Part shown: piece after piece, positions 41,601 through 56,600 of the stretch
How the letters are laid out: every line of letters begins with the position of its first letter
How positions within the stretch are numbered: the stretch's first letter is position 1
Assembly: GCA_902787825.1 (NCBI GenBank)
Contig: CADAHS010000005.1
Span: forward strand, 1 to 64,000
Source of the DNA: an uncultured Ruminococcus sp.
GTDB lineage: Bacteria; Bacillota; Clostridia; Oscillospirales; Ruminococcaceae
DNA: 64,000 bases
Direction: 5' to 3'
Notes under the pieces: model-generated
What the model was told of the DNA's origin: nothing
What the model saw: the letters and a program-made list of their open reading frames with translations, nothing else
Database searches by the model: none
Made by a program: the position numbers and the translations under genes

Positions 41601-44600
41601 TTCGATTTAAGGATCAATATGCATCCATATCAACGTAAGGAGCTGTATAATCCATCGAAACGCCGTTCTTGTTTATCATATCCTTCAATGTGATAAGAAC
41701 AGCAGGTGAGATCGCTGTACCCTTCTTAACAACTGCTGCTGCATACTGGAGAGAAACAACATCATTGCCAAGCTTACGAGGTCTTGAAAGCTCACCGAGG
41801 GTTTCATTGATGTCAGACATTGCGCTGCTTACATCGCTGGAATCGCTCTTTACAGCTACAACAAACTCGTCAGAACCTGTTCTGTAAACGCTCTGAGCGC
41901 CGAAACGATCCTTGAGGATATCGGCTGTTGAAGCAAGAGCTGCGTCACCAACGTCGTGACCGTAATTGATGTTTACATCAGAGAACTTACTGATATTGAA
42001 CATTGCGAAGAGGTATGGGCTGTTCGGGCAATCAGCGACTTTAGCGTTGCCGTCGTCGTCCTTACCGAAGTCATCAACGAACTTGATTCTGTTGTTTACG
42101 TCTGTAAGGATATCCTTCAGAGCTGCGATATGCAGGTTCTTGGTAATAGCAGCCTGCTTTCTCTTGGACTGTTCAAGTCTTTGCAGAGTAGCTTCCTGTC
42201 TGATAGAAACAACGTTAAAGATAATGATAAGTATGATACAAACTGTGCAGAACACGATCATCTCGATATTGATAGATCTTGAGAACGAGAATACTTCAGA
42301 TGAAGGTGTTTCGTTGAACAGGATCCAGTGATTCTCACTGATATGCGAGTAGAATGTAACGTTTCCGCCTTCCTCGAAGTCGCCGTTCTCGTCATCGAGT
42401 GAAGCCTTGTACTTTTCTGTGAGTTCGAGGATCTTCTTATCGGTAGCTTCCTGAGCGACCTTATCAGCGTCATTGCAGAAGATGTACTTGCTGTCGACAG
42501 CATTTACCATGTAGAATGTAGAATCAGATTCAACTGCTTTCAGGGCGTCAACGAGCTTATCTGTGAAGATACCCAGACCAACGAGTCCGATAGGATTTCC
42601 CTGATCGTCCTTTATAGCCTTATACATTGAAACGATCTGTCTTTTAGAAGCAGGCGACATGATGATTCCGGTGTTATAAACGCCGTCACCGGCATTGAGC
42701 ATACCGTTGTGGAGCGGCAGACGAGCTTCATCTGTCTGTCTTGTTGTCATACCCGGGACATTGGCATCGGTATGCGCAAGAACGTGAGTGGACCATTCAG
42801 AAACGTAGATACCTTCAAGACCCTTTATAGTCTTTGAAAATTCCTCTGTGTATTTCTGAGCGGCTTCAAGAGCCTTGCTTGTGGTAATATCCTTACCTGC
42901 TGCTGCTTTAAGTTCAGCAGCGCTCTTGGCGCCTGAGATGTCAGGCTTGTTTCCAATAACTCTGAGGAGCTCTTTGATCTCAGGTGATGATGCATAGGCA
43001 GAAAGGGTATTTTCTGCATTCTCAACGAAGCTCTGGATCATTGATGCTTCCTGTGATGTGATCGACTTCATATGGTCGACTGCGTTTTTACGAGTTTTTG
43101 ACGATGTGTTGATGACCATGACAACCGTCAAAGCTATGATCGCCAACACGATGATAGCTGTAGTGATAATTCGTCTTGCGGTTTTAGACATTAATCTTCA
43201 CTCTCTTCCTTATTAAATAATTTACGCTTTTTCTTTTGTGCTGCCTTTTCCTGAGCCTTTTTAGCCTTCATATCTTCGATGTCCAGTTCATCTTCAACGC
43301 TGAAGAGCTTATCAAGTCTGTTTTTGAGATAGCTTCCGCTGTCCGTATCACCGTTTTCGAGATACTGTGAAGATGTCTCGGTATAACGGCTCTGAACAGG
43401 CGGTTTAGCCGGAGGAGGCACCGGAGCCTCACCTGCTGCCATATCACCTGCTGGCTGTACCGGCTGTACAGGCATAGCGTACTGCGGCTGAACCGGCATA
43501 GCATACTGCGGCTGATTTGGCATTGAAGGCTGCCCCATCGGCTGTGCGGGCATACCCTGATAAGGCATTCCCTGATACTGTCCCATATTCACGGGCATAC
43601 CGTTGAACATCATACCCTGACCCATATTGGGCATCTGGGGCTGACTTTGGGACTGTATGTACGCACCCATCTGTGACAGAACGACATTCTGGGTAGGCAG
43701 TAACACAAGAGTATTGGAGTTCGCAGGATTCATTCCCATGATCCTGGCTGCACAATCCGAACAAGGCAGCATAGGCTGGAAGCTTGCCGCATTGAACACC
43801 GCCATTTCGGCGATCGCCGTATCATTCTCACGCATCACGTTGTTACACATATCAACTTCCGCATGGAACTGCATAGGCATATTGTTCACCACTGTCATAC
43901 TGCTCACACCAACATAGATCTTATTGCTGGCTGTGAAAGCTACACAGATGGTGTCGTTGAAGCTCAGAGGCATATTACTGCTCATTCTCTGTGCCGCAAC
44001 ATTTCTGGCTATCTGGCTCATTTCATCGAATAGCATTGATTTTACGCTGCTTATCATACGTTTGATGCGGCAGACATTTGCGCACCTTGCGTCAAAGCAG
44101 CTACTCCTTTCATATAGAATATTCATCGGATCATGACCACAACAAAGCAGCGGATACTTTTTGCTGTAAACAAAAGTGGTCTGCTGTAATATCACGGTCT
44201 TCTCCCCGATCAGAGACAAACATTAAACACCGATCGTCAGCCGGTCAAAAACACTAAACAAGCACTGACCGACAATAACACCAATTTAATATTTCTTCAT
44301 TTATTGTATCACAATTCTCACAGTTTTGTCAAGAGATTTGGCAGTGATAACTTAAAAAATGTGTAAATTCACCAAAATCGCAAACGAATATTGAACAACA
44401 CGCTTACTTCTTATCAATTATGCTGATATAACCTTTGATAATGTCAACGCAGGTCTGGTAATCCATACTGCTGGTATCAAGGCAGATGTTATAATTTCTT
44501 GCATCTTCCCATGATCTTCCCGTATAATGCTTATAATAGGCACAACGATCCTTATTGGTTTTTTCGATTAACTTTGCGGCGTCTTTCTCGTTTCCGCCAT

Positions 44601-47600
44601 AAGCTTCGATAACATTTCTGATCGCAGTTTTTTCATCGCAATAGATAAACACTCTGATAACGTCATCTCTTTGTCTGAGGACAAAATCCGCACACCTGCC
44701 AACAATGACCGCAGGTTCTTTTTCAGCAAGTTCTTTGATTATCTTAGCCTGAAAATTGAACAGGTTTGCATCACTAGTAAAATCCTTGCTGGACGGGTCG
44801 ATCAGGCCTCCCTTATAGACACCGTTTTTGCGAATAAACGAGGTTTTGAGTTTTTCATCGACTCTGCCGAAAAACGCCTCGTTGATTCCGCTGTCCTCAC
44901 TTGCGAGCCGTATCAGTTCCTTATCATAATACTTAAATCCAAGCTGCTCAGAAAGCATTTTTCCGATAGTTCGTCCGCCGCTTCCCATTCCTCTTGCTAT
45001 GGTTATTATCCTTGTCATGCATATCCTCCTATTCTCCAAGATAAGCCTTTTTGACCTTTTCGTCGTTGAGAAGATCGGAAGCCCTGCCTGAAAGGGTTAT
45101 CCTGCCCGTTTCAAGGACATACGCTCTGTCAGCGATAGCAAGGGCTTTCTTTGCATTCTGCTCGACCAGCAGCACGGTCATTCCATCTTTTCTGATCGAC
45201 TCGATAATATCAAATATCTCGCTTACAAAGATAGGCGAAAGGCCCATTGAAGGTTCGTCCATCACGATTATTTTAGGCTTTGACATAAGCGCTCTGCCCA
45301 TAGCGAGCATCTGCTGTTCACCGCCGGAAAGCGTTCCTGCGATCTGAGATTTTCTTTCTTCAAGTCTTGGGAAACGCTTATAGACCATAGCAAGGTCATT
45401 TGCGATACCTTCTTTATCTTTACGGATGAACGCACCGAGCTTGAGATTATCAAGCACAGTAAGGTTCTGGAATATACGCCTTCCCTCCGGGACATGGGCG
45501 ATACCCATTTTGACTATTTTATGTGCAGGAGTCTTGGTAAGCTCAGTGCCATTGAACATGATCGAACCGGATTTTGCAGGCAGTATACCTGTGAGGGTAT
45601 GCAGCGTAGTCGTCTTGCCCGCACCATTTGCGCCGATAAGCGCAATGACCTCGCCCTCGTTCACCTCAAAGGAGATCCCCTTGAGCGCTTGTATCACGCC
45701 ATAGTACACGCAAAGGTCTTTTATTTCCAACATTGCCATGATGCGCCCTCCCTTAATCGCCTAAATATGCCTTGATAACTTCGGGGTTAGAAAGCACCTC
45801 CGAGGTTTTGCCCTCACATAGCAGCTGTCCAAAATTCAGGACAGATAGTCTTTCACAAATACCCGATACAAGGCTCATATCGTGCTCGATGAGCAGCACA
45901 GTCATATCAAAATTATCTCTGACTGATCTGATAGTATTCATAAGCTCTGCGGTTTCGTTGGGGTTCATACCCGCAGCAGGCTCGTCAAGCAGAAGCAGCT
46001 TTGGCTGAGTTGCAAGCGCACGGGCTATTTCGAGCTTTCTCTGCTTACCGTAAGGCAGACCGGAGGCAGGCAGATACGCTTCCTTATCAAGGTCAAAAAC
46101 GCTGAGCAGCTCAAGTGCTTTTTTGTTCATTTCCTTTTCGGTCTTAAAGAACTTAGGCAGTCTGAAAACACCTGTACCTGATGAATACTTGTAGTGATTA
46201 TGCAGACCGACCTTAACGTTGTCGATAACGCTGAGATTGTGGAAAAGCCTTATATTCTGGAAAGTCCTTGCGATACCGGCTTTGTTTATCTGGATAGTAT
46301 TTCTTCCTGTAATATCCTCACCGTCGAGGGTTATCGAGCCGTCTGTGGGCTTATAAACGCCTGTAAGCAGGTTGAACACAGTCGTCTTTCCTGCGCCGTT
46401 AGGTCCGATAAGTCCGTAAAGCTCACCTTTTTCGATCTTTATAGAGAACTCGTCAACAGCTCTGAGTCCGCCGAAAGAGATACCAAGCTTTTTGACTTCA
46501 AGAAGTGCCATATCACTCAGCCTCCTTTACAGTCTCACTGCCGGACTTATTTTTGATGATAAGTCCTTTGAGCTTCTGGAAATTACGAATAAAGAATGTT
46601 CTGATAGTTTCATTTGATGTACAGATCATCATAACGATAAGTATTACTGCATAGAAAAGCATTCTGTAATTGTTGATGCTTCTCAGCAGCTCCGGAAGCA
46701 GTGTAAGAACGGCAGCCGCGATGATGCTTCCTCTGATATTTCCGATGCCGCCGAGAACAACGAACACGAGCACGAGGATAGACAGGTTATAATCGAACTT
46801 TGAAGCCTGCAGTGAATAGAAATTATGCGAATACAGAACACCTGCAACACCTGCAAGGAATGCGGTGAGTGCAAAGGTGATGAGCTTATACTTAGTGATA
46901 TTAAGTCCGACAGACTCCGCAGCGATACGGTTATCTCTGATAGACATAACTGCTCTGCCCGTGCGGGAGTGGATAAAGTTATAGATGATGATAACGCTGA
47001 TAAAGAGGATCACAAAAGCGATCTCAAAAGTGGAATCGTTAGGAGTTCCGCCGATTCCTAAGGCACCGTTGATTATCATTTTTCCGTCCGGTTTGAGTCC
47101 GAGGTCGCCCTGGCTTTTGAGTGAGATATGCAGTCCTGCACTGTCATATCCGATATAGAGTGCGGCAAAGACGTTCTTGATTATCTCGCCGAAAGCAAGT
47201 GTAACGATAGCGAGGTAGTCGCCTCTGAGTCTGAGCACCGGGATACCGATAAGTATGCCGAATATTGCAGCAACGATACCGCCGATAAAAATTGCAAGGG
47301 TGAACCTTAATACAGGCTGGGTGATAGAATCCTTAACAAGATTTGAGAATATCGCACTGGCGTACGCACCCACGCACATAAATCCTGCCTGTCCGAGGCT
47401 CAGCTCGCCGAGTATTCCGACTGTAAGATTGAGAGAGACTGCAAGTATCGAATACACACATATCGGAACGAGCAGACCCTGCAGCATACTGCTGATGCTT
47501 CCCGTTTTCAGAAGTATTTCCACGGCAATAAAAACTATCAGCAGCAGACCATATGTAATAAAGCTTTTTCTCGTTTGCGGATTAAGCTTTTTTTTCAACT

Positions 47601-50600
47601 GAGATCATCCTTTCGGGTTAGTTTTGGTGCAAATCGCTGACGGTCGGTCAGACCTTTTCGTTTACCTTCTTTCCGAGGATACCTGTCGGCTTTATCATCA
47701 GCACAAGTATCAGCACAGCAAACACCATTGCATCAGCGAGCTGCGGTGAGATATAAGCTCTTCCGAGTATCTCGATAACACCTATCAGGATACCGCCTAT
47801 CATTGCTCCGGGGATCGAGCCGATTCCGCCGAAAACAGCTGCGACAAACGCTTTGATACCCGGCATAGCGCCTGTGGTATTGGTAAGTGTCGGATAAGAC
47901 GAGCAAAGCAGCATACCTGCAACAGCGGCAAGCCCGGAGCCAATAGCAAAGGTCAGCGAGATCGTACTGTTGACGTTTATGCCCATGAGCTGAGCAGCAT
48001 CTTTATCCTCCGAAACTGCGAGCATTGCTCTTCCCTTCTGGGTGTGGTTGATGAAAAGAGAAAGTCCTACAACGATAACTATCGAAACGAGGATAGCCGC
48101 AGTCGTTTCGCCCTTAATGACTATTTTTCCGTCAAAGAGGCTTATCTTTGGGATATTTACAACAGATGTGAACACCTTTGGCTTCTCCTTGAAGATGAGA
48201 AGAGCCATATTCTGCAAAAAGTAGCTGACACCGATAGCGGTGATGAGCACTGACAGGCTGCTTGCCTTTCTCAGCGGTTTATAAGCTACCTTCTCGATAG
48301 TGATTCCAAGCACTGTACAAACGACTATTGCAAAAAGCATTGCCAGCCAGCTTGACCAGCCCCATGTTACCATTGCAGTGAACACAGCATAGCCGCCCAC
48401 CATAATAACATCTCCATGGGCAAAGTTCAGCATTTTTGCGATACCGTAAACAAGCGTATAGCCCAGAGCGATAACTGCATAAATGCTTCCGAGGCTGATA
48501 CCGTTTATCAGGTAATCAAGAAAAGCCATACAAAACATCCTTCCATAGCTAAGTATATACTTTATCATAAATGTATTTATCCTGCACTGCTGTTACGGTT
48601 GTGATCATAAAACAGGCAGGACACAATCTTAAATTATTATATCACATCTGTTTTCTTTTTGCAACACAAAAATAGTTAAAACACAGATATTTTACAAAAA
48701 AAGCGAGCCGCCGCACATTTGCAGCAGCTCACCCATTTTGTGAACTTTAGTATTAAAGTGCTGAGTAGTTGCCGTCCTTGATAACAACAGCCTTAGGGTT
48801 CTTGGAAACTGCGCCCTCTGCGCTCCATGTCATACCCTGACCGGTAAGTCCATCGTAGCTGAAGCCATCAGAAATAGCCTTCTTGAGCTTGTCGCAGATA
48901 TCTGAAGCACTCATATCAGCCTTGATGCCTTCCTTTTCGATCAGCTTAGCGATGATCTTTACACCGTCATAAGCATCAGCAGCGAACTGGTTAGGGATCT
49001 CGTTGTTATACTTTTCCTTATATGCCTTAACGAACTTCTGTGTCGCATCATCAGAAGCGTCAGCAGCAAATGGTGTCAGAAGCATTACGCCTTCAGCAAG
49101 TGACTTGTCAAAGTTTTCAACGCCGAGTATACCGTCAAGTCCATCGCAGCCGAAGAACTTAGGCGAGAAATCAGCTGACTTGCACTGTGCAAGGATAAGA
49201 GAAGCCTCCTGATAGTAGATAGGGAGGAACAGAAGCTCTGCGCCTGCGCTCTTGGCAGCTGTGATCTGTGCGGAGAAGTCAGTCTTGGAATCCTTTGTGA
49301 AGGACTGCTCTGCTACGATCTCAAGTCCCTTTTCTGCAGCCTCAGACTTGAAGGTATTGTAGATACCTGAAGAATAAGCATCAGAGTTATCATAGATGAT
49401 AGCGATCTTCTTAGCTACGTTGTTTTCTGCGATGTAGTCAGCAGAAGCCTTACCCTGGTTAGGGTCTGTGAAGCATACCTGGAAGGTATTATCGTTTTTG
49501 ATAACGTCCTGTGCAGATGCAGAAGGTGTGATCTGGAAGATGTTATCCTGCTTTGTCTTGTCGATAACAGCGAGGCATGAGCCTGTTGTTACGGTACCAA
49601 GCATTACCTGCATACCCTTGTCTTTAAGTGCGTTGTAAGCGTTTACAGCCTTATCGCCCGGGTCAGCCTCGTCGTCCTCGAATACGAGCTTGAGCTTAAC
49701 GCCATTTACTCCGCCTGCTTCATTGATCTCATCAACCGCAAGCTGAGCTGCGTTCTTTACGCCGACACCATACTGTGCAGCGCCGCCTGTGAGCGGGCCG
49801 CTTCCGCCGATAACGATAGTACCGTCACTGCTTCCGCCGTCCTTGCTGCTGCTTGAATCGCCGCAAGCTGTCAGGCATGAGCCAGCCATTACAGCAGCGA
49901 GTGAAAGCGCCATAAATTTCTTAGCGATTTTCATTTTTAATTCACTCCTTTGAATATTTCCCCTACTTATTTTAGGATAATACTAATATACCACGCATTT
50001 ACGCCCTTTGTCAACGTTAAAACACACAAAGTTAATTTCAAGCCGTAAATGCTTATTAGTGATTTTACACATTAAAACAATGATATTTCCGTCAGAATGC
50101 TCAATACAACTTTTTGTGCCGATGTAACAACTCTGTCACAGCGGGCATAGGATACACCAGAGCCTGAGGGCTTTATCAATACAAGGAGGATAACGATTTG
50201 GAAAACGAAAAAGATGTATTTTTCAGGCTTTTCTCCAAAGAGCCTGCGGACGACTGCGGCGCAAAAGCCTGCCCGATGCCTGTCGGCGAATTCCCAGCGG
50301 ATACACCTCTTGCGATGGCATATGTACCCTATCAGATGTGGGAAACGCCCTATGAGCAAGACGTGGCTTTGCACAGAGGGACTATCTTCAAGTCACTCGA
50401 CAAGCCGTTCATAGGAGAGGAGGCTGTTAAAAATGGCAATCTTAAATGAAAAGCAGCAGCTCATGCGCAGGATCCAGCAGGAATCATTTGCGCTTGTGGA
50501 GGCTAATCTTTATCTTGACAGCCACCCGACCTGTCCGATGGGGCTGAAATACTTTGCACAACACAAGAAAGAGTATGACGAGCTTATGGAAAAGTATGCA

Positions 50601-53600
50601 GAAAAGTACGGTCCTATCAAGGCAGGACAGTCAAGCACAGAGAAAAAATGGGGCTGGGTAACTACCCCGTTCCCATGGGAAAGAGGTGAGAGCTGATGTG
50701 GCAGTATGAAAAGAAATTACAGTACCCTGTAAACATCAAAAACCCAAACCCTGCGCTGGCAAAGGTGATCGTTTCGCAGTTGGGCGGCCCTGACGGTGAG
50801 CTCGGCGCAGCACTTCGTTACCTCAACCAGAGATATGCTGCGCCATGCCGTGAGGTGCAGGCGGTACTTTCGGACATTGGTACGGAGGAGCTTTCGCACA
50901 TGGAGATGATCGGCACTATCCTTTATCAGCTGACGAGAAACCTCTCGATGAAGGAGATAAAGGAAAGCGGCTTTGATGTGTACTTTGTTGACCACACGAC
51001 AGGCGTTTATCCTATCGCTGCATCGGGCGTACCGTTCACGGCGGCGACCTTCCAGAGCACAGGTGACGCACTTGCCGACCTCAACGAAGATCTTGCCGCA
51101 GAACAGAAGGCAAGGGTGACCTACGATAACATTCTTCGCCTTGCAGACGACCCCGATGTGCGTGACCCGATCAAGTTCCTGCGTGCAAGGGAGATAGTGC
51201 ACTTCCAGCGCTTCGGCGAGGCACAGCGAATTGTGCAGGATATGCTTGATTCAAAGAACTTCTACGCATTCAACCCAAGCTTTGACAAGCCGGATTAAAA
51301 ACCATACAATAACAGGGAGAACTCACAGCGAGCTCTCCCTGTTTTCATATCAGACCGAGTGTTTCAAATGCTTTATACAGTCCGTCGTTTTCGATCCTGT
51401 CGGTAACGATGTCAGCGTGCGCTTTTACAACATCAGATGCGTTGCCCATAGCTACGCCGATCGCACAGAGATCGAGCATTTCGATATCGTTGCAGCCATC
51501 ACCTATCGCTACGGTATCACTGATATCTGCGCCATAGTATTCAAGCACCTTTTGTATACCCACGGACTTGTTGACACCAAGCTGCATTATCTCGCCGCCT
51601 AACGATGAATCGGGGTAACTGAGGGTGATGACATTGCAGATGTCCGCAAGCTCGCTTTGCAGCTGTACGTTTGTGCAGTCAGCAGCCTTGTAGACAAACT
51701 TGCCGACTGTCGAAAGGCTTTTGGGAGCGTGCTGCACAAAGCTTCCTCCGAGGCTTAAGATCCACTGCTTCATTCCCTCGAACTCGCTGCGCCAGTTTTC
51801 GCCCAGCAGCATTTCGCTTTCAAGTGTTTCTGCGACTATCATAGCACGGTGGTTTATCAACGAGGCGATTATCATGTCGTAAACGTGCGGCTCAAAGGTG
51901 CTGTCAAAGATCACCCTGCCGTCACAAAAGACGTTCGCACCTGCGGCAAAAACACCGTCATCAAGGTGCAGCGGCGCAAGGCAGTGCGGCACGATGCTCT
52001 TATATCTTCCCGAGCTTATAAAAAGTCTGTGACCGTTTTTTCGTGCAAACTCCACGGCTTTTACTGTTGATGGGTGGATAGTTTCAAGCTTATCCACCAG
52101 CGTTCCGTCTATATCCAGAAAAACAAGCTTTTGTTTCATATGATCACAAACCTCTTTCAAAAGCAAGGTCTGCTGTACGTTTTTTTGTACAGTAGACCTT
52201 GCTGTTATTTCAGCTTGAAGTGAACGGGCATACCGTTTTTCATAGCTATCTTGACCTCGCCCTGGATCAGCGGAAGGAAATATTTGATCGCCTTTGCCTT
52301 AACGTCGTTCTGGTCGTCGGTGATCCACTCCTTGGGGAAAAATTTCTCCTTGTTTGCAGTCTCGTGAGCGTCAACAGACTCTATCTTAACAACGTAAGGC
52401 ACATCGGATATGCGCTTGAACACCATAACCCTGCCTGTTTCGCCTGCAAGCGCAGCTTTAACAGCGTTTGCACCGATCTGCTCAGACTCATCTATATCAG
52501 TCTTTGAGCAGATATGCGAGGAACATCTCTGCATTACATTAAGCTCGATAGAACGCACCTTGCAGCCAATGTTGTCACGCACAAGATTTTCCAGAGTCTT
52601 ACCTATGCCGGAAAGCTGCTGATGTCCGAAAACATCGACACTGTCGTCACGCAGGCACTTGCTGTCCTTGAGCTGCATACCCTCGGAAACCACGATAATT
52701 ACAGCCTTGTGCTTTGCCTGCTGGTTTCTTACGTCCTCAAGAAATCCCTCAGCGGTGAACTTGCACTCGGGGAGATAAATAAGATGAGGAGCGATCTCAT
52801 CGTTGGCTCTGAGAACACAGGTGGAGGCGGCAAGCCAGCCGGCGTGTCTGCCCATTATCTCAACAATGGTAACAGACTCGATAGAATACACCGAGCTATC
52901 TCTGATTATCTCCTGTACAGTCGCTGCAACATACTTAGCTGCGCTGCCAAAGCCCGGAGTATGGTCTGTGACCGGGAGATCATTGTCAATAGTCTTTGGG
53001 ATACCCACTACCTTGATATGTACATCATGCGCCTTGAAATAGTCAGAAAGCTTTGCGACCGTATCCATAGAATCGTTTCCGCCGATGTAGAAAAATGCTT
53101 CGATCCTATGCTTTTCAAGGCAGGTGAGAATTTTTTCATAGATCTCCGTCTGCTCGTCAACATCAGGTAGTTTGTATCTGCATGAGCCAAGAACCGTCGA
53201 TGGCGTCTGCCTGAGCAGTTCCATATCCTCATTGGTCTTGATTATAAGCTTCAGATCTACAAGCTCATCGTTGATAATGCCCTCGATACCGTTGATCGAA
53301 CCGAAAACTGCGTCTATCTGCGGGGTTTTAAGAGCTTCCTTATAAACGCCCACAAGAGATGCGTTTATAGCACAGGTAGGACCTCCGGACTGAGCAACTG
53401 CAATATTCATAACCAATCTCCTTAAATCCAGCCGATGGTTTTTCTGCTTTCAATTAAAAATTCCACATCGGCCTTAAATTATCACACATAATAGTATACC
53501 ATATTATGATAATTTTTCAAGAGAGTTTTTCAAAATTCTCACTTTTTCTCAGTCATATGACATAAAACTGTACTAAGTCTGTACCAAATGACGAATAAAG

Positions 53601-56600
53601 ATTTCCTCAGACTAAAAATATCCATTTACTCTTGACAAAGAGGACTCAAAAAAGTATAATAATATTTGTATACAAATGTGCAAACTCACTTTTGTTCAAT
53701 ACAAACGAAAGGAAGAAAGAAATGTCTGACAACAGCTACAGATCTCAGGACGAGTTCTCCGAAAACGAGGCACAGGATCAGGAGTCTGAAAGATATTACG
53801 ATAACGATGATGACAGTGGATACAGTCACCGCCATGACTATAATGATATTCACGATCAAGATACTGACGACTATGATGACTATGATGACTACGAGCATGA
53901 TGAAAAGCCCGTGGCTGATGATGACCGCCGCCGAAGAGCCAGAGATGCAGGCAGACAGTTCCGCAGTCAGATGGCACGCTTTGAGCAGGACGATTACGAG
54001 GACGATAAGAAAGAACCTCTGCTGTCCTCGTGGGTGAAGGGAATTATCGGGATACTTGTTTCGCTTGCATTTGTGTTCCTTGTTATACTGCTTTTTGCAA
54101 AGGTACTTTTTCTGCACGAGCCAAACACCGAGCAGAAAACGGGTTCGCTCACCGCAGTTGCTGACACGGGCACAACGTTCATGACAACGACAAATGAAAA
54201 TCAGCAGGTCGTATCAAAGACGACTAAAGAAAAGATAAAGTTCAACGTTGAGATCACCGAAACAGACAAAGATGGCAACACTGTCACTAATAACACTGAA
54301 CAGCCGACAGGCAAGGTAAGGTGCATCTCCCCTGTTCTTGTACACCCAAAGCCAACATCAAAATCAGAGAACCTTACGACCGTTCCACTCAATGCAGAAG
54401 TTGATTTCATAAAGAATGAGAACGGCTGGTACCTGATAACATACAATGGTATCACGGGATATGCGTGGGGACAGTTCTTCACCACGCCGCCACAGGCAAC
54501 ACCTCAATAAAAAAACCAACAGCCATACAGAGATCGATCTGCATGGCTGTTTTTGTTATCAGTTTATACCCTCTGCATAAGAGATCGGCACAGTGAAAAG
54601 CACGCCGGCGTTTGGCTGCGAAAGATCTCCCGTGACCTTCTTTATCGCTGCGATAGCGTCCTGCACCTGTTCGTCATCTACAACGACAAACAAGGTCTTT
54701 CCCTTCTGCTTGGGGTCAACGCCCTTTAATATCGAGCTGAGCAGTCCCAGTGCAGCGAGATTATCAGAGCCGCTTATAGACTTTGCCATTCCTACGCTGT
54801 CTATGCTCGTTCCGCCCCTGATACCTGCCTTTGCAAGCGAGATCATCACCTCATCTACAAGTTCTACTCTCTTAATTACAAGAAACAAAAGCTGCATTTA
54901 TTCTCATCCTTTCTTTGATCATCTCTTTTTATATACAAAAGACGCTGCCACCCAGTCGTCCTTTTGTTTTACCTCATTCAGCTCAAATCCATTAGCCTGA
55001 ACAGCCCGGAGCACCTCGTCCTTTCTCGGTTCTATTATTCCCGAGATAACAAGCTTTCCGTCCTGTTTGATAAATCCTGCAAAAAGTCCGCTCATTGCGA
55101 GCAGAACATCAGCAACGATATTTGCGCACACAACATCATATCCCGTTGCGATACGCTGCACAAGCTCGCTGTCAGTCACTATATTGCCGGCAAGTGCGGT
55201 ATATCGATCTTTTGATATATTGTTTTTAAGCGCATTCTCAGCGGCGATCCTGACAGAATTTTCGTCAATATCCACCGCACAGGCACTCTTCGCACCAAGC
55301 AGGATCCCCGCAATGGAAAGTATTCCGCTGCCGCAGCCGAGATCAAGCAGCTTGCAGCCATCCTGGATATTATCTTCAAGCAGTTCAAGGCAAAGCTGGG
55401 TCGTGTTATGCTGACCTGTGCCAAACGATGCGGCTGGGTCGATCTCAAGGACCTTTCTCGTTTCGCCCTCGTCAATGCTTTCCCAGCTGGGTTTTATAAG
55501 CAGCTTTTCACCTACGCAAAGAGGTTTGAAATACTGCTTCCAGTTGTTAGCCCAATCCTGCTCACGGATATTTTTAAGTTCCGTTTCCAGCCTTCCGAAA
55601 GCGTTCGACTCATCGGTGAGTTTCAGAGCCTTCAGTTCTGATCTCAAAGCATTGAGTAGCTCAGGGGAATCGGCGTTATTTTCGAGGTAGACAGTAACTG
55701 TGGTCTCGCAGTTTTTCAGTCCCATGAGATCATCGTCGATATAATCCCAGTTTCCGTCCTTATCATTCAAAAAGTCCTCAAAGTCCTTAGCGTCCTTTAT
55801 AACAAATCCGTCGATACCAAGTCCGAGCAGTCTGCCGGTAACGGCTTCTATACCATCTGTTGTGGTGTAGATATCCACCTCGATCCAATCCACAGTGTTC
55901 ACCCCGTTTTTCAACAATTATTAATTATATATATACATTATTATAACATAAAATTGACTATTTGTAAAGCCCACTGCATAAAAAAATGAAGCTCCGCAAA
56001 GCACACGAAGCTTCATAATGTCATTTTATCTCAAAATTTTGATATCATCGTGGTCTGTTATCACGATATCTGTCTGAGGGATACCTTGGGCGCTGCGGTC
56101 TATAATCTGTCTGAGAGGGTGTGCGCTGCGAGCGATAAGGTCTTTGCTGGTATCTTGGCTCATAGCTTCCCTGGTGAACCGGTCTGCGGCGGCTTGCGGA
56201 CTGTTTGTTCATCGTTTTTGTAACGATATAAACTGCAAATGCCAGGGCTGCGATCAGCAGTATAGGCACACCGATATTTACGCTGGTCTTTGCTTTGATC
56301 AAAGGCTCTTCGGTATTTTCTTGCTTTGAATTATCCCCCTCAATGACCTCATCACCTGAAGCGTTGGTATTATATACCTCGATCCTTATTTTCTGCTTTG
56401 AATAGTCCTTCAGGATAATGCTTGCATTGACAGAGCCGGGTGTTATTGCAACGATCCCTCCCTCAGAGTATTTGGCGATATCAGAATTCTCGATCTCGCA
56501 GTTTATAGCATCAGGATATCCAAGCTCCTCAAATGAATACGGTCTTGGAAATGCTGCGAGCCTTACAGTTTTGACATCAAGTGAGATCTTCGGTGCATCC